A stretch of 64,000 nucleotides of DNA from Amaricoccus macauensis (GTDB taxonomy: Bacteria; Pseudomonadota; Alphaproteobacteria; Rhodobacterales; Rhodobacteraceae). Every line of letters begins with the position of its first letter. Positions within the stretch are counted from its first letter, which is position 1. This document shows positions 25,914-34,582 of this stretch, piece by piece. The notes below the pieces were generated by a model, which did not search any database, was not told the origin of the DNA, and was given only the letters and a program-made list of their open reading frames with translations. The position numbers and the translations under genes are program-made. The stretch is from positions 310,001 to 374,000 of the forward strand of contig NZ_JACHFM010000002.1 of the NCBI RefSeq assembly GCF_014201905.1. Reading direction: 5' to 3'.

Positions 25914-26786
25914 TCAGGCGATGTCATCCTTTGGTTGGAGATCCGGCTCGCCATCCCGCGCGGTGAAGAGGCTCGCGCACCATTCGGCGACCGCGCGCGC
26001 CAGCGAATCATCCCTGAGATGAGCCTGGGAAAGCAGCCACACTTCCCGGCGGATCGGCAGCGGCGTTACCTCGATGGCGGCATCCGCCGCAAGGTCACGC
26101 ACCAGCGGATCCGGCAGGACCGCGACACCCTTGCCACTGAGCACGAGGGCGCGCATCAGATTGAGATCCGAGGTCTCCACGCGCGGTTCCCGATCGCCGG
26201 CGATTGCCCGCAGCGCATCCATCTCGGGGGTCTGGTCGAGCGGCTCGGGGTAGGCCAGCAGCATCGCGTGCCTCGGGATCCGCCCTCGCGGACCCACCCG
26301 CGAAAAGCCGATCTGCCCGACGCGCCGCATCAGGAAGGCGCCGCGGGCGGGCCTTCCGAGTCGCAGGGCGAAATCCGCCTCCCAGCGCGACATGTCGATG
26401 TTGCGGTCGGACGTCTCGATCCGAAGCGTCAGTTCGGGGTGCTCGGCAAGCAGCGTCGGCAGTTCCGGCGCGAGCCAGTACTCAGCGATCGCGGCGATCG
26501 TCGACAGGCGGAGAATTCGCTGCGCCTGGTCGCCTTCGCGCAGGATCCGCCGGATGTCGTCGGCGGCCTTCTCCATTTCGTCGAGCTGGCGCAGGATCGC
26601 CCGGCAGGTGCCGGTCGGCCGGCGCACACCGTCGATGGCCTCGAAAAGCTTCGCTCCGGCATCCGATTCGAGGCGCGTAAGACGCCTGCCGACGGTCGTC
26701 TCGTCGATCTGCAATGCTCTCGCCGCGCGGGAAAACGAACCCGCTCTGCAAATGGCAGAGATAATCCGAAAGTCGTCCCAATTCAT
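25914..26786 (-). CDS. mauR: LysR family regulator, MauR-like
   Basis: A 290-residue LysR-type regulator. The N-terminal helix-turn-helix (AICRAGSFSRAARALQIDE, with TTVGRRLTRLES as recognition helix) is followed by the effector-binding domain. Its place directly upstream of mauF makes it the likely activator of the methylamine operon. In the Paracoccus denitrificans cluster mauR is, as I recall, divergent from mauF; here it is co-directional and separated by 237 bases, so autoregulation by a shared divergent operator is not possible in the same way. The ATG of MNWDDFRI follows a GGGGGG-like site. Confidence 0.85.
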   Translation of the reverse strand: MNWDDFRIISAICRAGSFSRAARALQIDETTVGRRLTRLESDAGAKLFEAIDGVRRPTGTCRAILRQLDEMEKAADDIRRILREGDQAQRILRLSTIAAIAEYWLAPELPTLLAEHPELTLRIETSDRNIDMSRWEADFALRLGRPARGAFLMRRVGQIGFSRVGPRGRIPRHAMLLAYPEPLDQTPEMDALRAIAGDREPRVETSDLNLMRALVLSGKGVAVLPDPLVRDLAADAAIEVTPLPIRREVWLLSQAHLRDDSLARAVAEWCASLFTARDGEPDLQPKDDIA

Positions 26787-26943
26787 GACAAGTCCCCCCT
26801 CTCGCAACGTACGCCATCGCTGGCGAACCGTTGAGCCCGAAGAGGCCGATGCCGGTCAGGTATGCATGAAACGCAGGCCGACCATCGTGGCCGGGGACGG
26901 CGCATCTCGTCGCTGCCGAGGTCCAGCGCCGGCGGCGCGCGCC

Positions 26944-27339
26944 TCAGAACGCGGCGGCACCCGCGTCGGCCACCGACTGGTCCTGCGCGCCGCTGCCACC
27001 GCTGACGCCGACCGCCCCCACGACCTGTCCGTCGCGGCGCAGCGGGATGCCGCCGGCGAAGATCATGATGCGACCGTGGTTCGAATCCTGAATGCCATAG
27101 AATTGCTGGCCCGGCTGGCTGTTTTCACCCAGTTCCTGCGTGGAGGTATCGAAGGCGCGCGCAGTGAAGGCCTTGTTGATCGAAATGTTGATGCTGCCAA
27201 TCCAGGCATTGTCCATACGCACATGGGCAACGAGATTTCCGCCGGTATCGACGACCGCGACGTTCATCGGCTGTCCGATTTCCGTGGCCTTGGTTTCGGC
27301 AGCGGCAATGACGCGTCGGGCATCCTCAAGGGTCAGCAT
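26944..27339 (-). CDS. GlcG/HbpS-like haem-binding family protein (DUF336)
   Basis: A 131-residue soluble protein of the GlcG/HbpS (DUF336, haem-degrading) family. The fold signature is clear: LTLEDARRVIAAAETKA at the start, MNVAVVDTGGNLVAHVRMD, and the C-terminal glycine-rich GAVGVSGGSGAQDQSVADAG. Members bind haem or corrinoid-like ligands or sit in glycolate and alcohol oxidation operons. Start is the ATG of MLTLEDARR, with GGAG 7 bases before it; an ATG four codons earlier contains that site. It lies 157 bases upstream of mauR on the same strand and may be co-transcribed. Confidence 0.85.
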   Translation of the reverse strand: MLTLEDARRVIAAAETKATEIGQPMNVAVVDTGGNLVAHVRMDNAWIGSINISINKAFTARAFDTSTQELGENSQPGQQFYGIQDSNHGRIMIFAGGIPLRRDGQVVGAVGVSGGSGAQDQSVADAGAAAF

Positions 27340-27658
27340 CTCGATCTCCATGTTCGGCAAGGCATGCGGCGGGGGTCGATGCGGGTCAGCCCACACATGG
27401 GCTAATCCCGGCGGTGCCGGTGGGGTTCCGCAACTACGCGCCCGCTCGACAGCCATTTCGCCAATCTCAGGCAACGCGGCGGTCATCCGCGCGTTCGTCG
27501 TCTGAGCATGTCTGACCCCGCCGCGGATGGGACGGCCGCGGAGGGGATGACCGCGGAGGGGTGCCCGCCCAACACCGTGTTCCAGGGTCTCACGCCTCGG
27601 CCGACGCCGCTCCGGGCGGGCGGCAGTCCCACGGCCGATCGGCTGGATACTGTCGGGG
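27340..27658. other. divergent intergenic region with small repeats
   Basis: These 319 bases separate the GlcG-like gene from the LuxR-type regulator. Two structures are seen: a dyad AGCCCA-CACA-TGGGCT at 27388-27403, about 50 bases upstream of the GlcG-like start, and three imperfect 15-base repeats of CCGCGGAGGGG type at 27521-27562. No convincing gene lies here. The dyad could be an operator. Confidence 0.5.
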
Positions 27659-28819
27659 ATGCGCCACACCGTCACCGACGTACAGGAGTACAGGAGGTGC
27701 AGGGTTTTGTCGGAACTCTCGACACTCGCCCGCCTCTCGGGCCTCTTCTATGAAGCGGCCTTCAGCCCGGAGCGAACCGGAGCGGCGATGGCGCACCTGT
27801 CTCGCGTCCTCGGCGACGCGTGGGGCGTCTTCGGCTTGTCCGGACGCAGACGGACAGAGACCTTTCACGGCGACTGCTCGGCGGACTTCGAGGCGCTGTT
27901 CTTCGATCCCCGGATCGCCAACCCGCTTCTGCCGGTGCTCGCGGACCCAGGCCTGAACGGGGTGCTCTCGGACGCGGACCTGATGCCGAACACCGAATTC
28001 CGCCGCACGGTGTTCTACAACGAATGGCTGACGCCGCAGCACGCGGCCGGCTTCCTGCTCGCCAAGGCGCCGATCGGCGGTGGGCTTTCGGCGGTCCTCG
28101 CGATGAACCTCTGCCGCTCCCCGGGTGGAAAACAAGCTGGGGCGACGAGCGACCGGACCGCGGCGGCCCTGCTCAAGGGCCTGGCCCCGGTCATCGGTCG
28201 GGTCGCGGCGATCCGGCTCCGGACCGCCGGAACGGCATTGCGGCATGTCGGTTGGGGCATTGTCGACGGTGTGGGACGGACCATCGGTTTCGACGCGATG
28301 GCCGAGGCGTTGCTTGCGGCGCCGGGAGCCGGGATCGAACTCGTGCACGGCCAGATCCGGCTCCGCACTGTCAGCGGCGAGACCAATCTCGACCGGCTGC
28401 TCGCCGCCGCTTGCCGGCGCGGGCCGGACAACCCGGCAACAGGCGGCGAGATGCTGGTGCGCCCGGCCGCGCCTGGCGGACCGCTGCTCCTGGTGGGGAT
28501 CGACCCGCTGGTCGGCGAGAACGAGCCCCTCGGGACGAGCGGGCTCGCGCTGCTCCGTGTCGAGAACCTGAGCCCGCACGCCGAGGCAGACGACGAGGTC
28601 GAGGAGCGGCTGCACCAGTTGCTCGGGCTCACGGCTCGCGAGGCGCATCTCGCGCTGTCACTCGCCGCCGGCCGCTCGCTTGCCGAGCATGCGGTGGGCC
28701 GTGGGGTCTCGCTCGAGACCGCCCGCACCCACCTGCGCGGCCTTTTTGCCAAGACCGACACGTCGCGTCAGGGGGAACTCGTCGCGCTACTCAATCGAAT
28801 TACGCGTGGTCCTCGTTGA
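27659..28819 (+). CDS. LuxR-type HTH transcriptional regulator
   Basis: A protein of up to 386 residues. The last 65 residues form a LuxR/GerE helix-turn-helix (LGLTAREAHLALSLAAGRSL, VSLETARTHLRGLFAKTD). The N-terminal 300 residues have no autoinducer-binding signature; they look like a PAS/GAF-type sensor of unknown ligand. Two starts are possible: the ATG at 27659, or a TTG at 27707 that has AGGAGG 9 bases before it and begins at LSELSTLARL, where family-like sequence starts. The downstream neighbour is a decayed operon in the opposite orientation, so targets are unknown. Confidence 0.82.
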   Translation: MRHTVTDVQEYRRCRVLSELSTLARLSGLFYEAAFSPERTGAAMAHLSRVLGDAWGVFGLSGRRRTETFHGDCSADFEALFFDPRIANPLLPVLADPGLNGVLSDADLMPNTEFRRTVFYNEWLTPQHAAGFLLAKAPIGGGLSAVLAMNLCRSPGGKQAGATSDRTAAALLKGLAPVIGRVAAIRLRTAGTALRHVGWGIVDGVGRTIGFDAMAEALLAAPGAGIELVHGQIRLRTVSGETNLDRLLAAACRRGPDNPATGGEMLVRPAAPGGPLLLVGIDPLVGENEPLGTSGLALLRVENLSPHAEADDEVEERLHQLLGLTAREAHLALSLAAGRSLAEHAVGRGVSLETARTHLRGLFAKTDTSRQGELVALLNRITRGPR

Positions 28820-28883
28820 AATTCACCCGTTCAGGGGAAGCGGGCGGACCCTGATCGGTGTCTGATGGATACAGGGATTCGAA

Positions 28884-29720
28884 TTACCGATCCCATCTTG
28901 ACTGGAAGGGTGCGACGCCGGGCCCCGCGGCCATTTCGGGCTGTGCAAGGGCGCGTGCCATCCCAGTCTTCGTCGGCCCAGGGTGTCGACGACGTCGTGC
29001 CCGCTGGTCGATGCCGATGGCGAGCGCGGCGTTGCGGTTCGAGAGGCCCTCGGCCTTGGCCCGCGCCAGCACCTGGGCGAGCGAGCGGTCGAGCGCGCTG
29101 TAGAGCCCGCTGTTCACCTCGGTCTCGTCCCAGAAGTACTGTTGAAGATCCCGCACCCACTCGAAGTAGCTGACGATCACGCCACCGGCGTTGCAGAGGA
29201 TGTCCGGGGGCACGAAGATGTCGCGGTTGCGCCCGGCGATGATCGCGTCCGCCTCGGGCGTCGTCGGGCCGTTCGCACCCTCGGCGAGCACGCGGCACTG
29301 GATGCGGCCGGCGTTCTCCGCGGTGATCGCCCGCTCCATCGCCGCCGGCACCAGCACGTCACAGGGCAGCGTCAGCATCTCCTCGGGGTCGACCTCGGCC
29401 TTCTTGCAGAAGCCCGCGAGCGTGCCATGCGTCTCGATGAACGCCTTCGGTCCGGTGATGTCGAAGCCGCGGGGATCGGCGTAGGCGCCGGTATGATCGC
29501 TGACGCCGACGATCTTCACGCCATGCCCGGCGAGCTCGAACGCCGCGACGGAGCCGACGTTGCCGAAGCCCTGCACGATGGCGGTGCTGCCTGCCGGCTC
29601 GATTCCCAGCAAGTCCATCGGAATCTCCAGGTGATCGGCAATCCCGTGGAACTGCGTCTTTGCCATGTCGAAGACCGGGCCGGAATACATCGGAAGTGCC
29701 CTCTCGGAGGGGCTTGTCAC
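28884..29720 (-). pseudogene. glutamate dehydrogenase gene with internal in-frame deletion
   Basis: The frame begins with the usual N-terminus of one GdhA group (FDMAKTQFHGIADHLEIPMD, about residues 18-37) and jumps directly to LLGIEPAGSTAIVQGFGNVG, which in intact enzymes lies roughly 200 residues later. The missing part contains the substrate-binding lysines and the KGG motif, so the product cannot be catalytic. The NAD domain that follows is well kept (GFGNVG, AEGANGPTTPEAD, CNAGGVIVSYFEW). The C-terminus becomes Arg-rich (RARRRRHPGP) and may be frameshifted. The deletion point is near 29612. It is last in a minus-strand set with ctlX and ocd, both also broken. Confidence 0.8.
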
Positions 29721-29737
29721 CGGGAAGGCGCAGGCCT

Positions 29738-30676
29738 TCAGCGGGTGCGGGGGATCAGGTGGATGCCGGCGAGCATGCAGCGGACGGAACTGCCGGCGAG
29801 CTTGATCGTGGGCACATCGAGCGGCAGCAGGGTCACGAAGCGCTCCAGCGTTGCGCGCTGCTCGTCGGTCAGGGCGCGAAGCGCGCGGGCCGAGAGGGCC
29901 AGCACCGGGCCGTCGGCCCCGAGGAGTTCGATTGCGTTTCCGGCGAAGTCACCGATCTGGGCTTCGGTGACATCGATCACCGTCCGCCCGGTGCTCTCCA
30001 GCCGCTCGCGGACCTCGGCGCGCTCGTCGGCGTCCGGGATCATGCCGAGACCCGCCAGCACGTACTCGGTGCCGATGCACATCAGCACGTTGGTATGGTA
30101 GATCGCGCGGCCGGCGGCATCGACCGCGTCGAAGACCATGGGCTCGAAGTTGAAGTGGGTGCAGAAGCGCTCGAGCAGCACCGGGTCGGCGCGGGTCGAC
30201 CGGCAGACGTAGGCGACGCGCTCCACATGGTCGAGCACCATGGCGCCGGTACCCTCGAGGTAGAGCCGGTCCTGCTCCATCCCGGAGTAGTCGATGACGT
30301 CCTGCACGCGGTAGTCGCGCTTCAGCATCTCGATCGCGTCCGGCCGGCGCTCCTTCCGCCGGCTCGGGATCGCCATTGGATAGATCGCGACATGGCCGCC
30401 GGTGTGAGTCGAGAATCAGTTGTTCGGAAAGCAGGAGTCGGGCGTCAGTCCGCTCTCGTCCTCGAAGACGTGGACGCCCACGCCCGCGGCCTCGATGCGC
30501 GCGGCGGCCTCCGTCACCTCGGCGTGGGCGGCGGCGGCGATGGCCTCGGCCTCGCGCCGGGCGTCGACCGACTGGAAGGCGTTGTCGGCCGCCGTTTCCG
30601 GGTTCGGCGTGAAGCGGTGCGGACGGATCATGACGACCGACCTCGGGGCCTGGGCGGAGAGGAGCTTCTGGGTCAT
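29738..30676 (-). pseudogene. ctlX: citrulline hydrolase CtlX-like amidinotransferase gene with one in-frame TGA
   Basis: A complete amidinotransferase-fold gene (arginine deiminase/dimethylargininase superfamily, CtlX group) broken by a single nonsense codon. The first 86 codons run from SVVMIRPHRFTPNPETAADN to TPDSCFPNN; then a TGA at 30416-30418 stands where relatives have Trp in the NNWFSTH motif. The same frame continues without any shift into FSTHTGGHVAIYP and the remaining 230 residues, including the catalytic region GNAIELLGADG and SVRCMLAGIHLIPR. A TGG to TGA transition explains it. Unless the stop is read through or is a sequencing error, the gene is dead. Confidence 0.87.
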
Positions 30677-30687
30677 GGCTTTATCGC

Positions 30688-31190
30688 TCAGGCAGCCTCG
30701 GCTGGGGTGACGGCGGCGGTGACAACGCCGAAGAGGTTGCGCGGGTCGGTGGGCTCGGCGAGAAGTGCCAGCTCGACGTAGAGGTCGGTTCCCTCGGTCC
30801 GGTCGCGCAGGTAGCGCAGGGTCGAGAAGTCTTCCGTGGCAAAGCCGACCGAGTCGAAGATGGTGATCGTGTCGTTCCCGCGCCGGCCCGAGGCGGAGCC
30901 GGTGATGACCTGCCAGAGTTCCGTCACCGGGAAGTCGGCGGGCATCTGCTGGATCTCGCCCTCGACGCGGGTCTGCGGCGGGAACTCGACGAAGACATCG
31001 GCGCGCTCGAGGATGCCGGCCGCAAGCTCGGTCTTGCCCGGGCAGTCGCCGCCGACCGCGTTGATGTGGACGCCGGCGCCGATCATGTTGTCGTTGAGGA
31101 TCGTCGCGTGCTTCTTGTCCGCAGTGACGGTGGTGATGATGTCCGCCCCCTGTACCGCCTCGCCGGCGCTGTTCGCTCGTCGGCGGGGGA
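30688..31190 (-). pseudogene. ornithine cyclodeaminase, 5'-truncated
   Basis: The C-terminal 165 or so residues of an ornithine cyclodeaminase/mu-crystallin family protein, which converts ornithine to proline and ammonia. The NAD-domain segment AVQGADIITTVTADK, INAVGGDCPGKTEL and DSVGFATEDFSTLRYLRD are well conserved. The N-terminal half, about 190 residues, is missing: upstream of about 31180 the sequence turns into an IS5-type transposase remnant in the opposite orientation. The remaining frame ends 11 bases before ctlX, showing a former operon. Confidence 0.85.
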
Positions 31191-31620
31191 AAAGGCGGGC
31201 GAGGCCCAGTTGATGGGACGATCCTGGGGCGGGCTGACCACCAGAATCCACGCCGCCGTCGACGAAAGCGGCCGGCTCTGGCGCCTGATCCTGCGCGCCG
31301 GCCATCGCGGCCATGTGCCGGTTATGGCCGTACTGATTGAGGGCTTCGCCCTGGAGATTTGACTGGCCAACGCCGCCTACGACAGCAAGGCGCTACGTGG
31401 CACCCTGCTCGAGCGCGGCACCACCCCCGTCATTCCGAACAATCCCACGCGCAAGCGTCCGCACCCCTTCGACCGCGGGGCCTACCGCCAGCGCAACGCC
31501 ATTGAGCGCACTGTCTGTCGTCTCACGAACTGGCGGCGCGTCGCCACCCGATACGACCGGCTCGCAACAAACTTCCTCACTGCCGTCACCATCGCCGCAA
31601 CCGTCAGACTACCGGTTGTG
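31186..31620 (+). mobile_element. IS5-family transposase remnant
   Basis: The plus strand encodes the C-terminal part of an IS5/IS427-type DDE transposase: EKAGEAQLMGRSWGGLTTRI, then after an in-frame TGA at 31360-31362 LANAAYDSKALRGTLLERG, PVIPNNPTRKRPHPFDRGAY and ATRYDRLATNFLTAV. The N-terminal half and left end are absent, where the sequence passes straight into ocd. The right end reaches about 31620, inside the 3' end of the TetR gene. Truncated and interrupted, so immobile. It marks the left edge of the AT-richer island. Confidence 0.85.
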
Positions 31621-32283
31621 AGTCCCAACCCCGGTATAACTCTCGCCCGAGTTACACTTCATGTCACCTTGCGCGAGCATTGATACCCACAAGGACAAAA
31701 GCTCCGGCGCAAGCTCATCGTTCTGATCGAAGCTGCGGTGGACGGCGATGCCGCGAAGGACTGAGAGCGTCAGATGAAGAAGCTTTGTCGCCGACGAGTC
31801 CCCCTGACCATGCCCTAACAGGCGCAACAAGCTATCATCTCTGATCTTGATCCACCTGGCCATTTCGGCACGCAGAATCCGGCCCAGTTCGTTATCCTGA
31901 CGCGCCGCCAACATGAGTTCGACCGCCGCGATGTAGCGCCGGTCGTCAAACATCGTTTTCCACAATTGTTGGGTCAGTTCCGACATCGGCACGACCGGAT
32001 GGTTCATCGGCAAGGCGACTGGGGAATTCCGTTCCCAATCCTCATGCAGATGTCGAAGAGCAGCGACGAATAGTTCCTGCCGCGTCGGAAATTGATGGGT
32101 CAATGCACCACGCGAAATCTTGGCCTTCTGAGCGATCATCGTCGTGGAGATTCTTTCGTGGCCAAATTCCGCCAATCCTTCTAGTGTAGCTTCGCAGGCG
32201 CGCCAACGAGTACTGGATGAACGTTCTGCTTGCGACCGGCGTATTGTGATTCGTTTTTTGTCGGGAGCAGTTTTGTCAGCCAT
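31609..32283 (-). CDS. TetR family transcriptional regulator
   Basis: A 224-residue regulator with an N-terminal TetR helix-turn-helix (FGHERISTTMIAQKAKISRG, LTHQFPTRQELFVAALRHL) and a helical ligand domain containing ELMLAARQDNELGRILRAEM. It is divergent from the amidohydrolase over 240 AT-rich bases and probably represses the island operon. The last residues (GESYTGVGTHNR) are encoded by DNA that overlaps the IS5 remnant, so the native C-terminus may have been replaced, and the stop codon is supplied by the IS. The core domain is intact. Confidence 0.85.
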   Translation of the reverse strand: MADKTAPDKKRITIRRSQAERSSSTRWRACEATLEGLAEFGHERISTTMIAQKAKISRGALTHQFPTRQELFVAALRHLHEDWERNSPVALPMNHPVVPMSELTQQLWKTMFDDRRYIAAVELMLAARQDNELGRILRAEMARWIKIRDDSLLRLLGHGQGDSSATKLLHLTLSVLRGIAVHRSFDQNDELAPELLSLWVSMLAQGDMKCNSGESYTGVGTHNR

Positions 32284-32522
32284 GCCTTTTGTCCTCTAAA
32301 ATTTTGTTAGTCCGACTGCTATGGTGGACGGTTGCTCGGGGATCGACCAAGGAGGCTATCACCAATCAAAGCGAATTACCATTTTCTTTCATCCACTTAT
32401 GACATTTGCGGACTGTGCTGTTTTTTTATGTAGACAGAGCTTGGAAAAATCTATGTGCTTCGTCGCAAGGATACCCTCGGTATCCCGATGACGGTTTGAG
32501 CGGACAAATTGGGGGGACGGGA
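32284..32522. promoter_or_regulatory. divergent TetR/amidohydrolase promoter region
   Basis: This 239-base region is strongly AT-rich for the window (for example around 32365-32450) and separates the divergent TetR and amidohydrolase starts. It should carry both promoters and the TetR operator; TTTTGTTAGTCCGACTGC near 32303-32320 is a candidate area, but I see no clean long palindrome. Confidence 0.45.
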
Positions 32523-33761
32523 ATGGCGGATTACATCTTCCACGGGGGTCGGGTGCTGGATACTGACGCTGGAACTCTCTTGGAGGGAGTTGAAGTGCTG
32601 GTAGAAGGCAACCGGATTTCTCAAGTCAGTACTGACTCGATCAAGTCCAAGGGTGCCAAACGGATTGATTTGGCAGGCCGGACCTTGATGCCCGGCCTTG
32701 TCGATGCCCATGTCCACGTCGTTGCGACTCTCGTGAACCTCGAGCTCAACGCCGCTCTTCCCTCATCCCTGGTCGCGTTGCGTTCCGCCGGGATCATGCG
32801 CGACATGCTGATGCGCGGCTTTACAACCTTGCGAGATCTTGCCGGTGCTGATCTGGGACTGCGCCTTGCGGTCGAAGAAGGCACGATCGAGGCACCCAGA
32901 CTCGTGATCTGCGGCAAGGCGCTGAGTCAGACTGTCGGCCACGGCGACTATCGTCAGCGATCGGACAATCGCCCCCCGCACGATGGCAGTCTGGGCAGTC
33001 TCGGCATCCTGGTTGACGGTGTGGACAATGTCCGTCGCGCAACCCGGGAGCAGATCAAGAACGGCGCTCAATTTATCAAGATCATGGCCAATGGCGGTGT
33101 TGCATCACCCAATGATCCAATCGATGTTCTTCAATATTCCCGAGATGAAATCGTTGCCATTGTAGAAGAAGCTACCAATTATGGGACCTACGTCGCGGCG
33201 CACACCTATTCCGATGCTTCGATACGCCGCGCTGTCGAATGTGGTGTGAAATCGCTTGAGCATTGCAACCTGATCTCGGCGGAGACGGCTCGGTTTGCCG
33301 CCGAGCGAGGCTGCATCGCTTGCCCCACGCTGGCCGCATATGAAGGATTGGCGCTTGAGGGTGCGGCCTTTGGTTTGAACCCGGATTCGCAAGCCAAAAT
33401 CGACACGGTTCGGGTCAAGGGATTGGAATCGCTTGCAATCATGCGCGAAGCAGGCTTGCCGATGGCCTTCGGCTCCGACCTTCTCGGCCAACTGCACAAG
33501 TATCAGACAATGGAGTTCTCGATCCGGGCCAAGGTTCTGACCAATCATGAGATCTTGCAGTCGGCCACTCGCATATCGGCCAGACTCTGCGGGATGGAAG
33601 ATGAGATCGGGATCATTGCGCCGGGCGCATTCGCCGATCTGCTCGTCGTCGACGGCAACCCGCTGGAGGATCTGACCGTCCTTGAGCGCCCGGATGAATG
33701 CCTGAGCGCCATCATGAAGGACGGCCGTTTCGTCAAGAATAGCCTGGTCGGGTCGATATGA
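32523..33761 (+). CDS. metal-dependent amidohydrolase (prolidase/imidazolonepropionase-like)
   Basis: A 412-residue binuclear amidohydrolase of the PF01979 family, cytoplasmic. Metal and catalytic residues are visible in order: H-x-H in GLVDAHVHVV, the carboxylated-lysine strand FIKIMANGG, His in AAHTYSDAS, His in KSLEHCNLI and the final Asp in FGSDLLGQ. The group hydrolyses Xaa-Pro dipeptides, N-acyl amino acids or related amides. The ATG of MADYIFHGG is used; the open frame runs 39 codons further upstream through AT-rich promoter DNA. Its stop overlaps the permease start (ATGA), tying it to the ABC importer. Confidence 0.88.
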   Translation: MADYIFHGGRVLDTDAGTLLEGVEVLVEGNRISQVSTDSIKSKGAKRIDLAGRTLMPGLVDAHVHVVATLVNLELNAALPSSLVALRSAGIMRDMLMRGFTTLRDLAGADLGLRLAVEEGTIEAPRLVICGKALSQTVGHGDYRQRSDNRPPHDGSLGSLGILVDGVDNVRRATREQIKNGAQFIKIMANGGVASPNDPIDVLQYSRDEIVAIVEEATNYGTYVAAHTYSDASIRRAVECGVKSLEHCNLISAETARFAAERGCIACPTLAAYEGLALEGAAFGLNPDSQAKIDTVRVKGLESLAIMREAGLPMAFGSDLLGQLHKYQTMEFSIRAKVLTNHEILQSATRISARLCGMEDEIGIIAPGAFADLLVVDGNPLEDLTVLERPDECLSAIMKDGRFVKNSLVGSI

Positions 33762-34582
33762 TCCGCGGCAGAAATCCTTCCGAGCGACTGGGAAGGATGG
33801 CCGCGGCAATGATCATCTTCTGCGGCATGTCGATCATGCTCTTGCCGCTGATCTTGATCCTCTGGCTGTCGGTAACATCCAACGAGATTCTGGCACTTCC
33901 GGTCGAAGGCTATTCGTTCCGCTGGTTTTCCGAAGCGTTTCGACAGCCGCAGTTCCTCAGTGGTTTCCTGTTGTCGGTCACCGTTGCAACTTTTGCCACG
34001 GTAGCCGGGCTGATCGTGTCGGTTCCGGCTGCGCTGGTCATCGTGCGACGGCGATTTTGGGGACGCGAGGCGCTGATCCAGCTGTTGATGTCGCCGCTGA
34101 CGGTGCCGGCCATCGTCATCGGTGCAGCTCTCTATATTACCGTGGTCGAAGTCGAAATCGCGTCCGGTGTCCCGCTCGTCGGGTCAACAGCGATCTTCGC
34201 CGCGGGGCATGTACTGCTGACGATCCCATGGTGCGTCCGACTGCTGCTGGCCTCGATGGAGGGGCTGAACCAATCTATTGAAGAAGCCGCCGCTTCCCTG
34301 GGCGCATCGCCCGCAAGTGTGATCTGGCGCGTCACGCTTCCACTGATCCGTCCGGCGATGTTTGCGGCTGGCGTGTTCGCTTTTGTTGTCAGCTTCGGCA
34401 ACCTCGAGGTCTCTATCTTCCTTTCAGGCCCGGGTCAGGTGACGCTGCCAGTCGCTGTTATGCAGTATCTTGAATGGAAGATCGACCCCACTATCGCGGC
34501 GGTTTCTGTCCTGCAGGTCCTGTTCGTCGCCGTCATGCTGGTGATTTCTGACCGCTTCGTGAACATTTCCAGGATGGTCTGA
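33758..34582 (+). CDS. ABC transporter permease (PotC type)
   Basis: A 274-residue inner-membrane permease of the spermidine/putrescine-like importer family. It has six hydrophobic segments and the EAA coupling loop in IEEAAASLGASPASVIWRVT, which contacts the ATPase. It is coupled to the amidohydrolase by a 4-base overlap and to the ATPase by a one-base overlap (TGATG). The second permease is encoded further downstream, after the binding protein. Confidence 0.92.
   Translation: MIRGRNPSERLGRMAAAMIIFCGMSIMLLPLILILWLSVTSNEILALPVEGYSFRWFSEAFRQPQFLSGFLLSVTVATFATVAGLIVSVPAALVIVRRRFWGREALIQLLMSPLTVPAIVIGAALYITVVEVEIASGVPLVGSTAIFAAGHVLLTIPWCVRLLLASMEGLNQSIEEAAASLGASPASVIWRVTLPLIRPAMFAAGVFAFVVSFGNLEVSIFLSGPGQVTLPVAVMQYLEWKIDPTIAAVSVLQVLFVAVMLVISDRFVNISRMV

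Noticed and set aside
27508-27753. Possible small gene before the LuxR regulator
   Set aside because: Its start is formed by the short repeats (ADGTAAEGMTAEG) and it runs into the regulator in another frame; no ribosome-binding site or family features.
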